NCBI GenBank assembly: GCA_018806985.1
Contig: JADANN010000385.1
Span: 186,001 to 250,000 of the forward strand
Direction: 5' to 3'
Length of the DNA stretch: 64,000 nt
Origin: Angiostrongylus vasorum
Lineage: Eukaryota > Nematoda > Chromadorea > Rhabditida > Metastrongylidae
In this document: piece after piece, positions 1 to 11,916 of the stretch
How the letters are laid out: each line of letters opens with the position of its first letter
Numbering within the stretch: position 1 is the stretch's first letter
Made by a program: the position numbers and the translations under genes
Notes under the pieces: generated by a model
What the model saw: only the letters and a program-made list of their open reading frames with translations
What the model was told of the DNA's origin: nothing
Databases searched by the model: none

Positions 1-245
1 AAACGGAGTGGACCAATGAAACTCGTCCTCTAAACAGGAAAAAAACCGCCGCATATGAAAGCATGGCGGTATCGATCGACGCGCGAACCCGAATACGGCA
101 GTGGTGTGGATGGTGCCGTGGCCTGCGCTTCGGCTCGAGCACCATCAGGCCGGCAGTGGTTTTCATTGCTGCAGCTCGGTCGTTTTCCGTATCCCGGTGA
201 TCGTTCCAGATGAAGGTGGCAGAAATGAATGATGGTCGATCTCAC
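1..245. other. GC-rich stretch at window edge, possible exon or promoter
   Basis: This stretch is visibly richer in G and C than the AT-rich DNA that follows. It is open on the plus strand from an ATG at 55 to a TGA at 213 (52 codons) and on the minus strand across 30-245. Neither reading matches a family I recognise, and GC-rich DNA is open by chance more often. It could be a first exon or promoter of a gene lying mostly outside the window. Confidence 0.2.
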
Positions 246-611
246 CGTCGAATTTCAAGCATATTTCTTCCTGTGCTAAATATAAACGTTGATGTGTCAT
301 CGCGTTTTTTAAAAACATAAAAAGTACATGGTGTTCTAGCTTTCATTAGCTGCATAAAAAACCACACATAGCTCTTCAATGACTATTTCCTGTTTCATAT
401 AATAACACTGAAGTCTAATAAATCGGGTCAGAACGTATATCTCGTCGGATACATCATGATGAAATAGACAAAGGGGAACTATGCAAGCAGTCCCTTATGA
501 GCGAGGGTTTGAATAGTGGAAAGAAATATTTAGGAAAACATTAAACGTTAATTTCCGTCATATTCGGTGCACGTAACTGTAAAGTTATTTATATTTGCAT
601 GTATATATATA
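246..611. other. AT-rich stretch, nothing recognised
   Basis: I see no open frame with splice support, no repeat shared with the rest of the window and no RNA-like structure here. Confidence 0.5.
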
Positions 612-885
612 AAATAAAAGATAAAGCTCTCGGCGTTGATCAATCTCTGAGGGATGCGCGTGCATTCGACTTCATCAAGCTTCGTTGGAGGTGATTGAAT
701 GCATATCTGGCCTTTACGATGACTCGCGGTGGCCTATCGACGTATTGAGACGGCGCTGCCATCCTTCCAGATAAGTCTGGTACCAACACCGGAGGGATGG
801 AAGGCTTGGTGAGCCACGGAAGCGAGGATCGATCCCACGTGTGTGTCGCAGGGCGCCTCCGACCACTGCGCCAAGTACACTCTTA
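612..885 (-). mobile_element. tRNA-derived SINE, family B
   Basis: On the minus strand the head reads GGCGCAGTGGTCGGAGG (A-box-like) followed by GGGATCGATCC (B-box-like), then the family core around GGTACCAGACTTATCTGG, and it ends in the family tail GAGCTTTATC plus an A/T-rich run. About 15 related copies occur in this window. The head abuts a short TATATATG run. Confidence 0.85.
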
Positions 886-3800
886 TGTATATATATGTGC
901 ATATCTTTAATTTTTGTGTCCTTTTTGTCCTCTTTAAATGGGCTGCCTTCGTGAAACATTTGGATGCATTATGAATCTTTTAATGAATCTCGGCGTAATT
1001 TACACAAATCGTTATCACATTGTTAAGAACGGTCATCTGAAGAAAAGACACGTTGACGAAAGTCAGTGATTTAATTACAGTGCACGTCGTATAGTTGTTA
1101 TAGTGCTTGTCTTATGAACTGAACCACATGCGTTTTCATTGGCAGGAAGAGGTTTTCTACTAGACTATACTACGGTTTACTACTAGTTTTTTTAATCGTT
1201 TTCACGGATTCGGCTCTTTCTACATTAACTTGAGCGGCAAGGAATTCATGCCCAGTTTCTGACAGTTCGGCTTCACAGATCTTGGGCTTGCCAGTACTGA
1301 TCCAATTAGCAAGGCCAGTGGATACCGACGTCCGATTTCTTGTCTGTTTAGCCTTCCGTTCTATATATCATACCCTCAACACCCAAAGTGGCTCAGGTAT
1401 CGGAACACATGCAGGCTACAGTTGAGTCTGACACATGATACTGAACTTAAGTTCTTCACTTTGTAGGGTTTCTTTAAAAGGTCCGAAGGCAATATTCAAG
1501 TAGTTCTTTATATTCACCGAACGCCTTAGGTACGTCTATGATGTAAAGCTTGGGAATGAAGGACAATCTATTTGGATTCGTTTCGCTCATCATCAGCTCA
1601 ATTTCAGGAAGCAGGTCATCTTCAGTTCATCCTTAGTTTTTTCTTTTTTTAATGCTTCATTACTCTTTTGTAGCAGCGTCTTTAATATCCGGCAGCTTTT
1701 AAAAAAGAACGACTTGTCGTTTACAATAAGGAGGCTGGAGTTTAGAAAAGTAAAGAGAAAAAAGGAAGGAATTTTTTTACAAATGCTTATATTTTCGTCC
1801 CAATCACGCATCTTCTTTGTCCGCTATAACGGTCCCATGAACAGATTCAACAGTAAGGTGTTCTTACACTTCCTATCGTATGGAACTTGAAAGAGTGCTG
1901 TCGTGGTGCTCTATCGGTCAATTCATTGAGCGGTCGCCAACAGGATTCCACTCATATTTTCGATGATCTCATGTTCGTTTTCTTATTTGATAAACTTTGG
2001 AGCAAGGAGCTGGGCATCATTCTTGCCTATTTCTAAGCTGCTGCCAAAGTTTGGCTGCAGTTGATATAGATACCTGTTCGAACTTAGTCTGAACGAGTTA
2101 CTGGGCTCTAAGAATCCAATGACCAAAGAGCCGCATCATTCATGCACTGAAATAGAGTTCGAAATAAACAAGGCTTCTTAGAGGTGTGGTATCGGACTTC
2201 AAGTTTGTTGTACGCATTCAAGCTTTCTTCTCTCCAGTTATTTTAAATCTGATAGACGAACGCCCTCCAAGGTGATCATAACTCTGTTTGGTATTTGGAA
2301 AAGGAACACAACATGCAAATATTTAAGAACGCAGGAACACATAAGAACCAATATTTACAAATTTGCATTCGTCTTGCATGTGTAGTTGCGTAGAAACATT
2401 AGAGAATCTGGAAAAATCCAAAGTATAGAGTGATATATGTGAGGATAATATAAAGCAAAAGTGATCCTGAGAGTTGGATGTGTTCGAGTATTCGAAGAGA
2501 GATTGAAGAGAATATTCGAGAATTCTTCTAAGTGTAGCAACGAAGATGTTCGATGCGCTATGTTGATTACGAAAGGCAGAGTGACCAGCGTGCAATACAA
2601 ACGCGGCGCTGATGAAGACGACCTCTTTTTCAAAGAGAATCCGAGGAAGAAATAAGACGAAACAGACTACTCTTCATACGTTGACTTATAATAAAGACCA
2701 TTAAAGAGCACTTTCAAGGTCAAGGTTAGTAACAGCACAGCAGGCGTTTCTAGTTTGACGACAAAAGGATTGGAATGAATCAGAACCAACGAAATTCTCC
2801 CAGAATCGTGTAGAAGTTTGTCAGTGCATCTGGTAAGGTCAAATTACAACCGTTTTAAATTAGAAAAGCTCAGCTTATTTACAAATTAAGATAAAATCAC
2901 CTAGCAATTTTGGAGCAATTTGCCTGATTGATTGTTCCGTTTCTAACGATTTTGTCGTTTTTCATATGAAAAGACAACGATTAATACTGACATTTGTAAA
3001 AGTGTTGACGACTATGACTAGATGATAACTAAAACCAAAAAGCCTCAACTTTACATCTTCAATCACATCGAAGCCTTCAATGTGAACAGGATCTTTGCGC
3101 GTGGGAAGCTTAACTGATTTTTTAGTAAGAAATTCCTCTAGAATACCGTATTGGAGGGGCTCACATTGAGGTTGTCGCGACAATGTGGGTTAATAGAACA
3201 GATGACATTGTAGTTTAGTTTTTCAACACACGCTAGTAGGTGATTTGACGGAGTTGTTCTTTGTAGGTTATGGAAAACAGTATGGATTCAATAAAGAGCC
3301 AATGAAAGTGGATTTTTCCAAAATTAGGTGGGATGTGATCTTCATGGTATCTGTGAATTTTATATTCTACTTTGGAAGTAAAGCATCCTGTTCCATTGGA
3401 AGGTAATACGTTTCTGTCGGCATCAGTGGGCTATTGTATGAGGAATTTGCGTTTAATTCTTATGACAACTTCGGCATATGCACTTTTAGTTCAACTTCAG
3501 CCTAATTTAGTTGTTTAAGTTGATTTCAGGAACTCAGATACTTATATTAACTGTTCTCTTATTCCATTCTGGTCCCAGCACTGACGCATTCGTTTCGTCG
3601 TCCCGCTTGCAACACCGTCTTCTCGTGAAGTGGCCGAGTATGTGTAAATTGGACTCTGGACTGAGAAGTTGAACCTTGGTCGAACGTGGTCTTCCTTGCA
3701 ATCCCGCGATAGCTGTGCCTGAACATCCTCAGGTCTTCTTCAAAGTCAGTAGCAGGACTGTTGTTAATCAGAATTTATATCGCTTCTATTCCAGTAGGAT

Positions 3801-4452
3801 TCATTGACGACGGAAGTGAATCCCATGATTTGTCGACTGATCTATAAATGCCCATCTAATAGGCTAAATAAGGTGCATACTTCTATAATCAAGACTTTTT
3901 CTTACTTAAAGGAAAACACGTTGACTGTATGTATTGTATAACACTTAAATTTTTGAGATGAAGAGTTAATGGATGTCGTGCTGGTTCTAGCATGCTTCTT
4001 TTCTCTTCATTATTCAGTGGTTGTCTTTCAAATGGTAGGATTAGAATATCACTTAGATAGCATTCGTGGGATTAATTTTTTCCCTCAGTACGTGGTTGTA
4101 ATGGCTCAATTTGTTAGCCACTTCTTCGGAATCGTTTTGCCCCCTTCACACATTTTGATGTGCTATTATGTATTGGACAATGTTTTTTCAGAGCTCATAA
4201 CTAATTTAAAATAAGAGTTAAACTCGAACGTGGTAGCCAAACGTGATTAGGCATCACGTGAACGCTCAAAGATTTGCGTTTTAACGTAGACCGATGAGCT
4301 ATCATATGTTTTCGCTTGCAAGAATGTGACATGAAGCAGAGTAGCCTGATTATCTTAAAAATGGTGATGCGATCTGCAATACAAAGGTTAAGTAGGAGCA
4401 CACCTTCCATAGGGAATCTATTCGAATGCCGGAAACACACCAAATTTCTCAC
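886..4452. other. AT-rich intergenic DNA with only weak open frames
   Basis: Frames at 2461-2655 (+), 3040-3183 (-, ending at a usable GTAAAG donor) and 3969-4214 (+, hydrophobic) are open, but none has a matching acceptor and donor pair or a recognisable motif. Frames of 60 to 90 codons arise by chance in this base composition. Confidence 0.4.
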
Positions 4453-4557
4453 CTTAGTAGGACATTTGTTGTAAATTCTAGTGGAGGAGGGGGGTTGAAA
4501 TTGTGAGAGATCAGCAGAAAAGCTAGCCAATCTAGGGAATTCAGAGACGGTAAACAT
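4453..4557 (-). CDS. Candidate first coding exon, unknown protein
   Basis: On the minus strand an ATG follows directly after a CAG acceptor, the arrangement seen when a nematode spliced leader is added at the start codon. The frame runs 35 codons (MFTVSEFPRL start, YNKCPTK end) to a good donor, AAG then GTGAGA, in phase 0. The open frame continues past the donor to 4201, so an unspliced reading of 118 codons is also possible. I recognise no domain. A possible following exon in phase lies near 3040-3160, but its acceptor is poor. Confidence 0.3.
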
Positions 4558-6175
4558 CTGCTGCTATTGAGTTAGAGCACAAGGCCTTCCCAATTTTTTA
4601 ACTAGGTTCGCTTCTTTCTATGCCTAAACTGGTTTGCACCCATTTGGGAGTAAATTGCGGACGTTCTGCAACATTGTTTGGTACGTTTATAAGAGATGGG
4701 AGGAACTAACATCAAACCAGAAGTGAACTATCGAGGAATTCTAACCATTATGCTCTTATGAGCGCCTCCTTCGCATTAAAACGAGAGCATCAGGAACTAC
4801 GAACATCTGCGCCTATTTAACTAGCCAGTCAGGGTGATCATGGAGAAATTCTGGAAGTCCACGACTTGCCCATGCGTAGCATGTGTGCATCTCTGGTGTT
4901 TAAACTGATCAACAAGAGTTTACGAGGAGGAATATAACTAGAACTGAGAACTGGGTGGTGTACAACGATAACACGGGCTATGTCCGGTGATGTAGCAGGC
5001 GTCAGCCAATTCGGTCCACACGGACACAAGTTGGCGTTCTTTGTCTTCTGAAACTTGCACTGAATGAAGTTTCGTGAGGAGCTCGAATCGAGCAGATGGT
5101 CATCCTGAACTGCTTGCCAACACAGAACAACTACGAAAGGTTGTCGCTATATAGTCAAGAAGGCAAGTGAGACGACTCAGAGAAGGCAACTGGAAATGTT
5201 TGGCAGGACTGCTGTACCCCATACATATATATAGCCTAGATATATTGTCTTCAGACGATCAGTTGTTCTACGCCTGAAGCGTATCCTATGCGATAAAAAC
5301 CAGTTATGAACGAAAATGTAGTTAAAAAGTCCGATTAAGGGTCATGTTGCGGATTAATGTATAAGACTCATTCTGATTCCATTGCAACCATCACTGACCG
5401 AATGCAATCAGTTTTTACTCAATTTTTACTCAACTGTAATTTTTCTGTACTTTCAACGAAGACGTGATCCTCGTACTTGTGATTATTTTATTGCTTAGAC
5501 AATTTCAAAACTTTCGAGTCCTATATGAAGCTGGGTGAATCCGTAATTTTCCTTCAGTGAAAGTCTCTGACATGAGTGCAATGTTGATAAGGATTTCATT
5601 AACATGCTTTAAAGATAGTAAATCATAGACGGAGGTATCGTAAGATATTGAAGCTAGGATAGCTTCTAATCTCCATGCTGATTCGAAACATTTCCAAAGG
5701 GATTGTTCCCATTTTAATCGAGTACTTTAAAGGACTTTTTTGCATCAAGAGTAATACTGATGTGTTTCTTTCCAACCTATGTTAAAATGCCGAATTTTGC
5801 TGCTCTGTGTTTAGCCGATACGTCAATGAAATATAGATTTCATGAGCATTGTAAGGGTAGAATTTATTAGTAAGAAAAACAACTATATGTACTAAGGACT
5901 ATGTTAAGAAATCTTCTGATTGTGTTTTTAAAAGATACTTGAGATTCCAACATAAGCTTTAGCGCAAATACATTCATTGTTTTGCTCTACAATATGCTTT
6001 GATAGTGAATTGTTTTGAAGCTCAAAAGCAGATCTGTCACACTACCACTTCCGATTAATTTCGCATTGGACTCCGTGTAAATGTTTTCCAGCTTTTCAGA
6101 ATGTTGTTCAGTGTGGCAGTTCGTTCCTGTCAAAAACGCATTAGCTCTTACACTCAGTATTCTTTGATTCCCAGG
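4558..6175. other. Upstream intergenic region of the Ig-domain gene
   Basis: No gene is supported here. The stretch ends at 6171-6175 with CCCAG after a T-rich run, a probable acceptor for spliced-leader addition or for a 5-prime UTR exon of the Ig gene. An in-frame TGA at 6183 blocks extension of that coding frame upstream. Confidence 0.5.
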
Positions 6176-6227
6176 ATTTATGTGAGTGGCTGTCAGTGTT
6201 ATCAGTCAGTTCGGTGGCATCTTCTCG

Positions 6228-9200
6228 ATGTTCCCTCTTCTTCTTCTTTTAGTTGCACTCCCTAGTGACGTCGACTCTCAAGAAATTGTGCCGCGTCTAC
6301 TCATTCTCCCAGTCACAAATCCAGTACAGAAGCCATCCGGACAGCAAGTACCACTTTTATGCTCAGTAGAAGGAGTACCAAATGAGACACGACCCGGTAT
6401 AGTCTGGAGTAAACACGACGGGATTGACAAGTAAGTTTCTTTTCCAAATAAATCCAGCAAACAAGCAAGCACAGAAGCAGGAGAAGTCAATAAAAGCTCT
6501 TTCTTTGAATAAGTAGATTTGTTGTAGAATGCGAAGCATAACCATGAGTGATTTTTTCTCAACAAAAACAATGTTGCTGAGTAAAATTTTTACAGAACTG
6601 GTAATGCAGAGGTGAAATCACTCGACCATCATACAATGAGTCTTCTTATCAAGAACGCCACATCGGACGATTCGGGAGTGTACACGTGTCAGGCTCAAAT
6701 CGGAAATCGCCTTTTGTCAAGAACCGTCGATGTCATCATATTTGGTCCGCTTTTCATTGAATTCACGTGAAAAATCGGTAAAGGGAAGAGTGCTTTAACA
6801 CACAAGGAAGAAAAAACTACTCTTATGCTTTCGTAATAGCCGTCTTTTCCTTAGAGTTTTTCTTCATCTTCTAACCCTACATATCAAGAAAGTTTTGAAG
6901 AAATGTAGGCCACTTAGTTGAGGTTTCATTGGTGCTACCTTTCCATAGCATTCGAGAAGCAACGAAATTCATTTTGCGAAAATGCCGTCTATAAATCCAT
7001 TTTAATGTTGTTAGCAAATCGTGGAAGCATTGTCCATTTATATGCTGGTTTCCCAGACTTCTCCTCTGATATATGATTGTTTCCTTCGCGCAACAGGTTT
7101 GAAACCATTAAATACTGGCTGAGCCTTGAAGTCCATCGACGAATATTAATAGAGCAAAAAGCTTCTCAAGTAACAAGGCTACTTTGACGAATCTCGCTCA
7201 GTACACAATTGTGCCTGCCTCAACCAGAAAATGAGCGAAAGCTTTGGCTATAGTTGTTTAGAAAAAGCAGCGGACGTTGTATTAAGGTCACATTCTGATT
7301 TAACACAATTTTTTAGACTGATTTTGAAGATAGTTAATAAGGTACGTGGCAAGCAAACACACTCCAATGGTTCACTTGCTCTTCGTGATCGATACGTTTT
7401 CCTAGATATCATACTAAGATTTTGAGCGACGAGTCCATCATCTGAGAAATGACACCAAAGCTGAGAAGGAGGTCGATATCTCTATCTGAAATCCAAATCG
7501 AGAAGCATGGTGGTAAAATAGAATGTTCCCCGTCTACTTCAGAGGTCAATGACATTCTGTGGTGATGACTTCACAGCACCACAGTTGGAATTTTTCAAGA
7601 GTTGAAGGAAGAAATTTTTACCGTATCGACAGTATAGCAGTGGAATATAAACTAAGGGGAAAATTTTACCACATCGACAGTATAGCAGTAGAATACAAAC
7701 TAAGGGGAAAATTTTACCGTATCGACAGTATAGCAGTGGAATACAAACTAAGGAGAAAATTTTGCCGCATCGACAGTATAGTAGTGGAATACAAACTATT
7801 TGCAGCACGAATTATTTTGTCAAGAACAGACAAAGGTATTCCCTACGAGGACTTGCTACCCACGAGTCATATTAATATTAAAGTAAACTCGGGATTAAAA
7901 ATAGAAGGGTGGTCAGATATGAGCAGAATTCGTGGACCAGTTAGGTTTCCAACTTGTGATTATCCTTGGCGGGAAGTCGCGTGCCATCCACTATACCAAC
8001 CGATGCCTTGATAGGTTTTCTCTGGGCCAGTTTTTACCCTAACGGTGCTCTCTGCAATCACACTTCCAGATGAAAGATCTAGGGAGAGCAAATCGGCATT
8101 GAACTCAGTTGATCTGAAGGTACAGTCAAAATGACAATGTCTTAACTTTTATTCACTGCCTATTCTTTTCTATGCTTGGAAAATCCGAAAGAATTTTTTC
8201 CAGAAAATTTTGACTTCACCGACAAGAAGACGTCATTTAGACACGTGAAACCTTCAGCAGCAGTAAATTTAAGCTGTGAAGTGAGAAATATTCGTTCGTA
8301 AAAGATCAATTGTTCCTTTGGCATTAGTTGATAATATTTATTACAAGACCAGACGTTATTTAGACAGTGTAATATGTTATATTAAGGTTACGCCGGCAAC
8401 GATAAAAGTTCACACAGTCTGGACACGCGATGGAGTCCCCATTTCTCAAGGTGAACTTGTTACTGTACACTTTAATTGGTTATTATTACTAGTTTCCTTG
8501 CTTTTACTTCACTTTTAGTGTCGTGCCATTCTGCCAACGATAAATTGAAGCTAAATGTGTCTTAATCTCTCAGCTTATTCATAAAGCTTGTTCGGAATTT
8601 GTGAATGTTGTTGGAGGAGTTGGGAGTTGGAGTTGGAGTTGTTAGACCATCGTTGTTCCAAACGGTTCACCGTCTTATCATGGCTATGAGGTGTTCCTAT
8701 GTGTCGGGGTGCGATGTACAGCGGCTCCAGCATGGCTTCTCACGCTGACTAGGAGTCCGAGGTTTCCATCCGGGGAGCCCAGGTAGGAATAAACCAATAC
8801 CAGGAATCACTACCGTTCTAGTAACAAACTAGTTGCATGGTGGCCAATTCACCATGGATCCACAAGGGTGGGCGAATACCTACGTTGATAACGACCTGAG
8901 GAAGGCTTTGGCTAGGTTCACCTCGGACTCCAGGAAATCACAATGGCTAAACCAGCAAGCGTCCAGCCAAATGGAAATTGTACTGGGCTCCGTACAACCA
9001 CTGAAGACGGGTGATCCGAATATCCAAGTATCAAATTAGGTAGAATCGTTAGAATACAACGTGGAACAGTAAATAAGGAGAGCTAAAGTTGTGCACAAAT
9101 CAAGCATTTCTTTTTCTGTCCTGAACCGCAAAGCTTCGTCTACTCATGCTCACGGTTAAGACTGAAGAATCGAAAAATAAGAAATCACCTAATACTGAAG

Positions 9201-10974
9201 CGAGTTTTTTTTCCTATTGCTTGAACGGTATACTGCCTTACTTCTGCTAGGTGGTGTTGTGCTTCGGTAGTCGAACTGCCGTGCGTGCCAGATCGTTCAT
9301 TCCCTGGAGAGGCCCCTCAATCTGGAAACCAGTTCGACATTTCCAAACAGTAGCAAAGCTAAGAGTAGGTTTATGATAGGGATCAGGTCTTCTGCAACGC
9401 TCCTTGTTCACAAAGTATCAAATGTCCCTCCGACCAACAAAGACAGTCCAGTGTCATGTAGTCACGATATCGGAGCGTGCTGTTAGCTATAATAATAGCA
9501 GTGAAATAGATGATGGCTAAAAAGCTTTCGAAAACTCCCTTTTCTAACCTCCTTGTGAATATGTTGTAGTGTGTCCAACCGTCTCTGAAGAGTTATATCA
9601 ATCGCCGGCAAGTTTCTTGGTTTGTTCACCCTGATCAGGGCACCTTTGAGCACGTATCTTAGACCTGCCCCATTCGCTAGAGTTAATTTGAAAAATCATC
9701 TAATTATCGCAGTTTAAAAAAATGTTCTCTTATTTCTGCAACATAATCCTTCATGATTTGAGGAAATTTAAAAAACAGTAAAAAAGAAGCAGTCGATTAA
9801 AAGTTCTGCTCACCTTTTCCAAGACATTTCTATCAAACTCGTGACATTATCAGAAGTTCAATTTCTGCCTACGTTTAAACCAAGTTCGTTCCTAGTAAAG
9901 AATTTTTTGTAATCTGGTCTTCTACTTCTACTAAGTGAAATTCGTTGAAAACCTAAAATACGTCGCTATTAACTCACTTTTTTCAAAGTTGAGAAGAAGG
10001 AGAAGTTCAAATTGTTGAACGACGATGCTGTTCTACAAATCACCAACTATGCTCCGATTAAGGACGCCGGGGAGTATGTGTGCAAGGTATGAGAACAACT
10101 AAACTATCCTTACTTATTGAAAATGAATTCTGCTTTATTTGGACAAAAACTGGCAACCAACAGTACTTCATCACTTTCAAATTTTCTCAGTAACATCACA
10201 TAATCGACGAATGTAACTTATGTGATGCGTATTAGATGTTTACAATTCATCCATTTGGTTTAGTTCGTCATGTCAATGCAATGTCATCATTAATTGCTAC
10301 TTTAAGGAAACACTAAGAGTCCTGAGATAGTAAAAAAAAAGCTTAGTATTCCGTTTACATTTATGAATTCTGTTGTAATGAATCATTCAACATGAAAATG
10401 GAAAGAAAGAAACAACAGCTACATCAGTATTCTGACCGTTTCACAGTTACATATCCCCAACAATGTATTCTGTCAGAGTTCTGGTAGAATTGATTATTGC
10501 AATACCAACTATGGAATTCACAACTGAACTTCTGTACTGGTGATCACTTGTTCATTAAAAAAGATTTTGATTTATTTTAAGAGCCAATGTGCCTCCAATG
10601 CTTGACATTTCTAAGCTAGACATCACTTAGAAGCTGTCACGTTATGTCGATGAAGGTCATGTTTGCTTATATGTACTCAACACAATCGTGTTATTTATTC
10701 GTGCTACGCTGTTTGATTCGTACGACCAGCAGACTGAGCACGTCCTTAACACTAAGAATTGAAAAGACTTGAATCAGTACATACCGCGATCAGAATTACT
10801 ATACTTTAATGTTTAAACCGGGAATTAAAGCTAAACATCCGAAGTTTTTGAAGTAATCAGATATATGGGTCTGATAAATGACCAGAACTATCAGCTGGCG
10901 AAAAATCAGGGCATTCATTCTAAAAAATTCGTTGGATTTCTAATTCAGAAGCCAGTTGATCCTTGTATTTTCAA

Positions 10975-11043
<69 letters not shown>

Positions 11044-11595
11044 GAGGAATTACATGCCAAGCCCACCAAGATCGAGCTGATCTCCCACGCCCAGATAGGG
11101 TTGACACCATAAATCATCTCACTGAATGCAAAGCAACTATGGTTAATCCCTATGCCGACCCCATGACGAATGTTTAGTGGGACGAAATGTGCATAGAAAA
11201 AAACGGGGTGCAAAGAAGAAATCGATGCTCCGGAATACATAAAATAGCACCATAGTTTTCTAATATGGCGGAATTCTTCACGGCGATATGATTTGATAAT
11301 CTAATCGCAAGATGCAATTCAGATGGGATATCTTCAACAGATACGAACATGTTTTTCGATTCCAGGTATTTCATCCTACAAGTGGATCTACTCTCTACAG
11401 AAAAATTACGATAGGTAATCGTACTCATACCCCTAATTTTTTGCTTGCAGGCGTTGTACTAAAAGAGGCATTACATCCCGATTCGATATCTTTTTTTCCT
11501 CATTTTCAGGATCGGAATCGGAAAATAAACAGCTGTTCTGCTCGAAAATGTGCAACAACGTTTGCAACTACATCTATCCGTCAGTGCTTAACTGA
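6228..11595 (+). CDS. Secreted two-Ig-domain protein (ZIG-like), seven exons
   Basis: Predicted role: a secreted cell-surface or extracellular adhesion protein, like the nematode ZIG family, which has two Ig domains and about 240-270 residues and helps keep neurons in position. Coding exons are 6228-6430, 6596-6744, 8204-8280, 8387-8450, 9989-10086, 11366-11414 and 11510-11595. They total 726 bases (241 residues plus TGA) and every intron phase agrees. I start at the ATG at 6228 because it opens a signal peptide (MFPLLLLLVAL, residues 1-11); an upstream GTG at 6186 is in frame but unlikely. Ig1 has Cys45, Trp60 and DDSGVYTC ending at Cys99. Ig2 has Cys142, Trp155 and DAGEYVC ending at Cys196. 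The tail (residues 214-241) has cysteines at 224, 228 and 232, and I see no membrane segment. An AATAAA lies at 11911. Introns carry a minisatellite, a family-A repeat and a (TA)n run. Which ZIG member it matches is unresolved, and alternative 3-prime exons are possible. Confidence 0.85.
7620..7803 (+). repeat. 48-bp minisatellite, about four copies
   Basis: Units start at 7620, 7668, 7716 and 7764, each around the words ATCGACAGTATAGCAG and GAAAATTTT, with few differences. The period is 48, a multiple of three, so both strands stay open through it. It lies inside intron 2 of the Ig gene, and the open frame across it (7559-8011) is a by-product. Confidence 0.9.
8657..9035 (+). mobile_element. 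Dispersed repeat, family A
   Basis: It runs from the family start (CGGTTCACC, CATGGCTATGAGG) to the family end (CTGAAGACGGGTGATCC, TATCCAAGTATC). Four further copies lie at 25.5, 30.6, 31.1 and 40.6 kb. It sits in intron 4 of the Ig gene. Class unknown; the size and simple tail suggest a SINE. Confidence 0.8.
10977..11041. repeat. (TA)n microsatellite, about 32 units
   Basis: A pure TA run within intron 5 of the Ig gene. The Ile-Tyr open frames across it are artefacts. Confidence 0.98.
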
Positions 11596-11910
11596 AGATC
11601 ATCGTTGTGTGGATGATGTCAACATCTCAGTGTTGCTTTGTGAACTAACACTTTGAACTAAGCTTTAGATAAAACGTTACTAAGATAATCATAGATAACT
11701 GCTATTAAACGATGTTCGCAGCACTAACTTCCACACTAATCAGTTGGATATCCTCATTCTAATGAACTAGTGAAAATATCATGCTCAAACACTGGAAAAG
11801 CGAAGCAACACTAAATTAAATAAGTCGGGTGAAATGTGAGGTAAAACGAAGACGGCACGACTTTGAGTAGAACAACGACCAGGCCAGGGTTTGTTTTTAG
11901 TGTTCATCGA

Positions 11911-11916
11911 AATAAA
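11911..11916 (+). terminator. Likely polyadenylation signal of the Ig gene
   Basis: AATAAA, 316 bases after the stop codon of the Ig gene. It is the first exact match downstream. Confidence 0.4.

Noticed and set aside
3969..4214. Hydrophobic frame that looks like membrane segments
   Set aside because: AT-rich DNA gives hydrophobic codons by chance; no exon signals and no motif.
7559..8011. 150-codon frame with four 16-residue repeats
   Set aside because: It lies in an intron of the well-supported Ig gene and arises from a 48-bp minisatellite with no splice sites.
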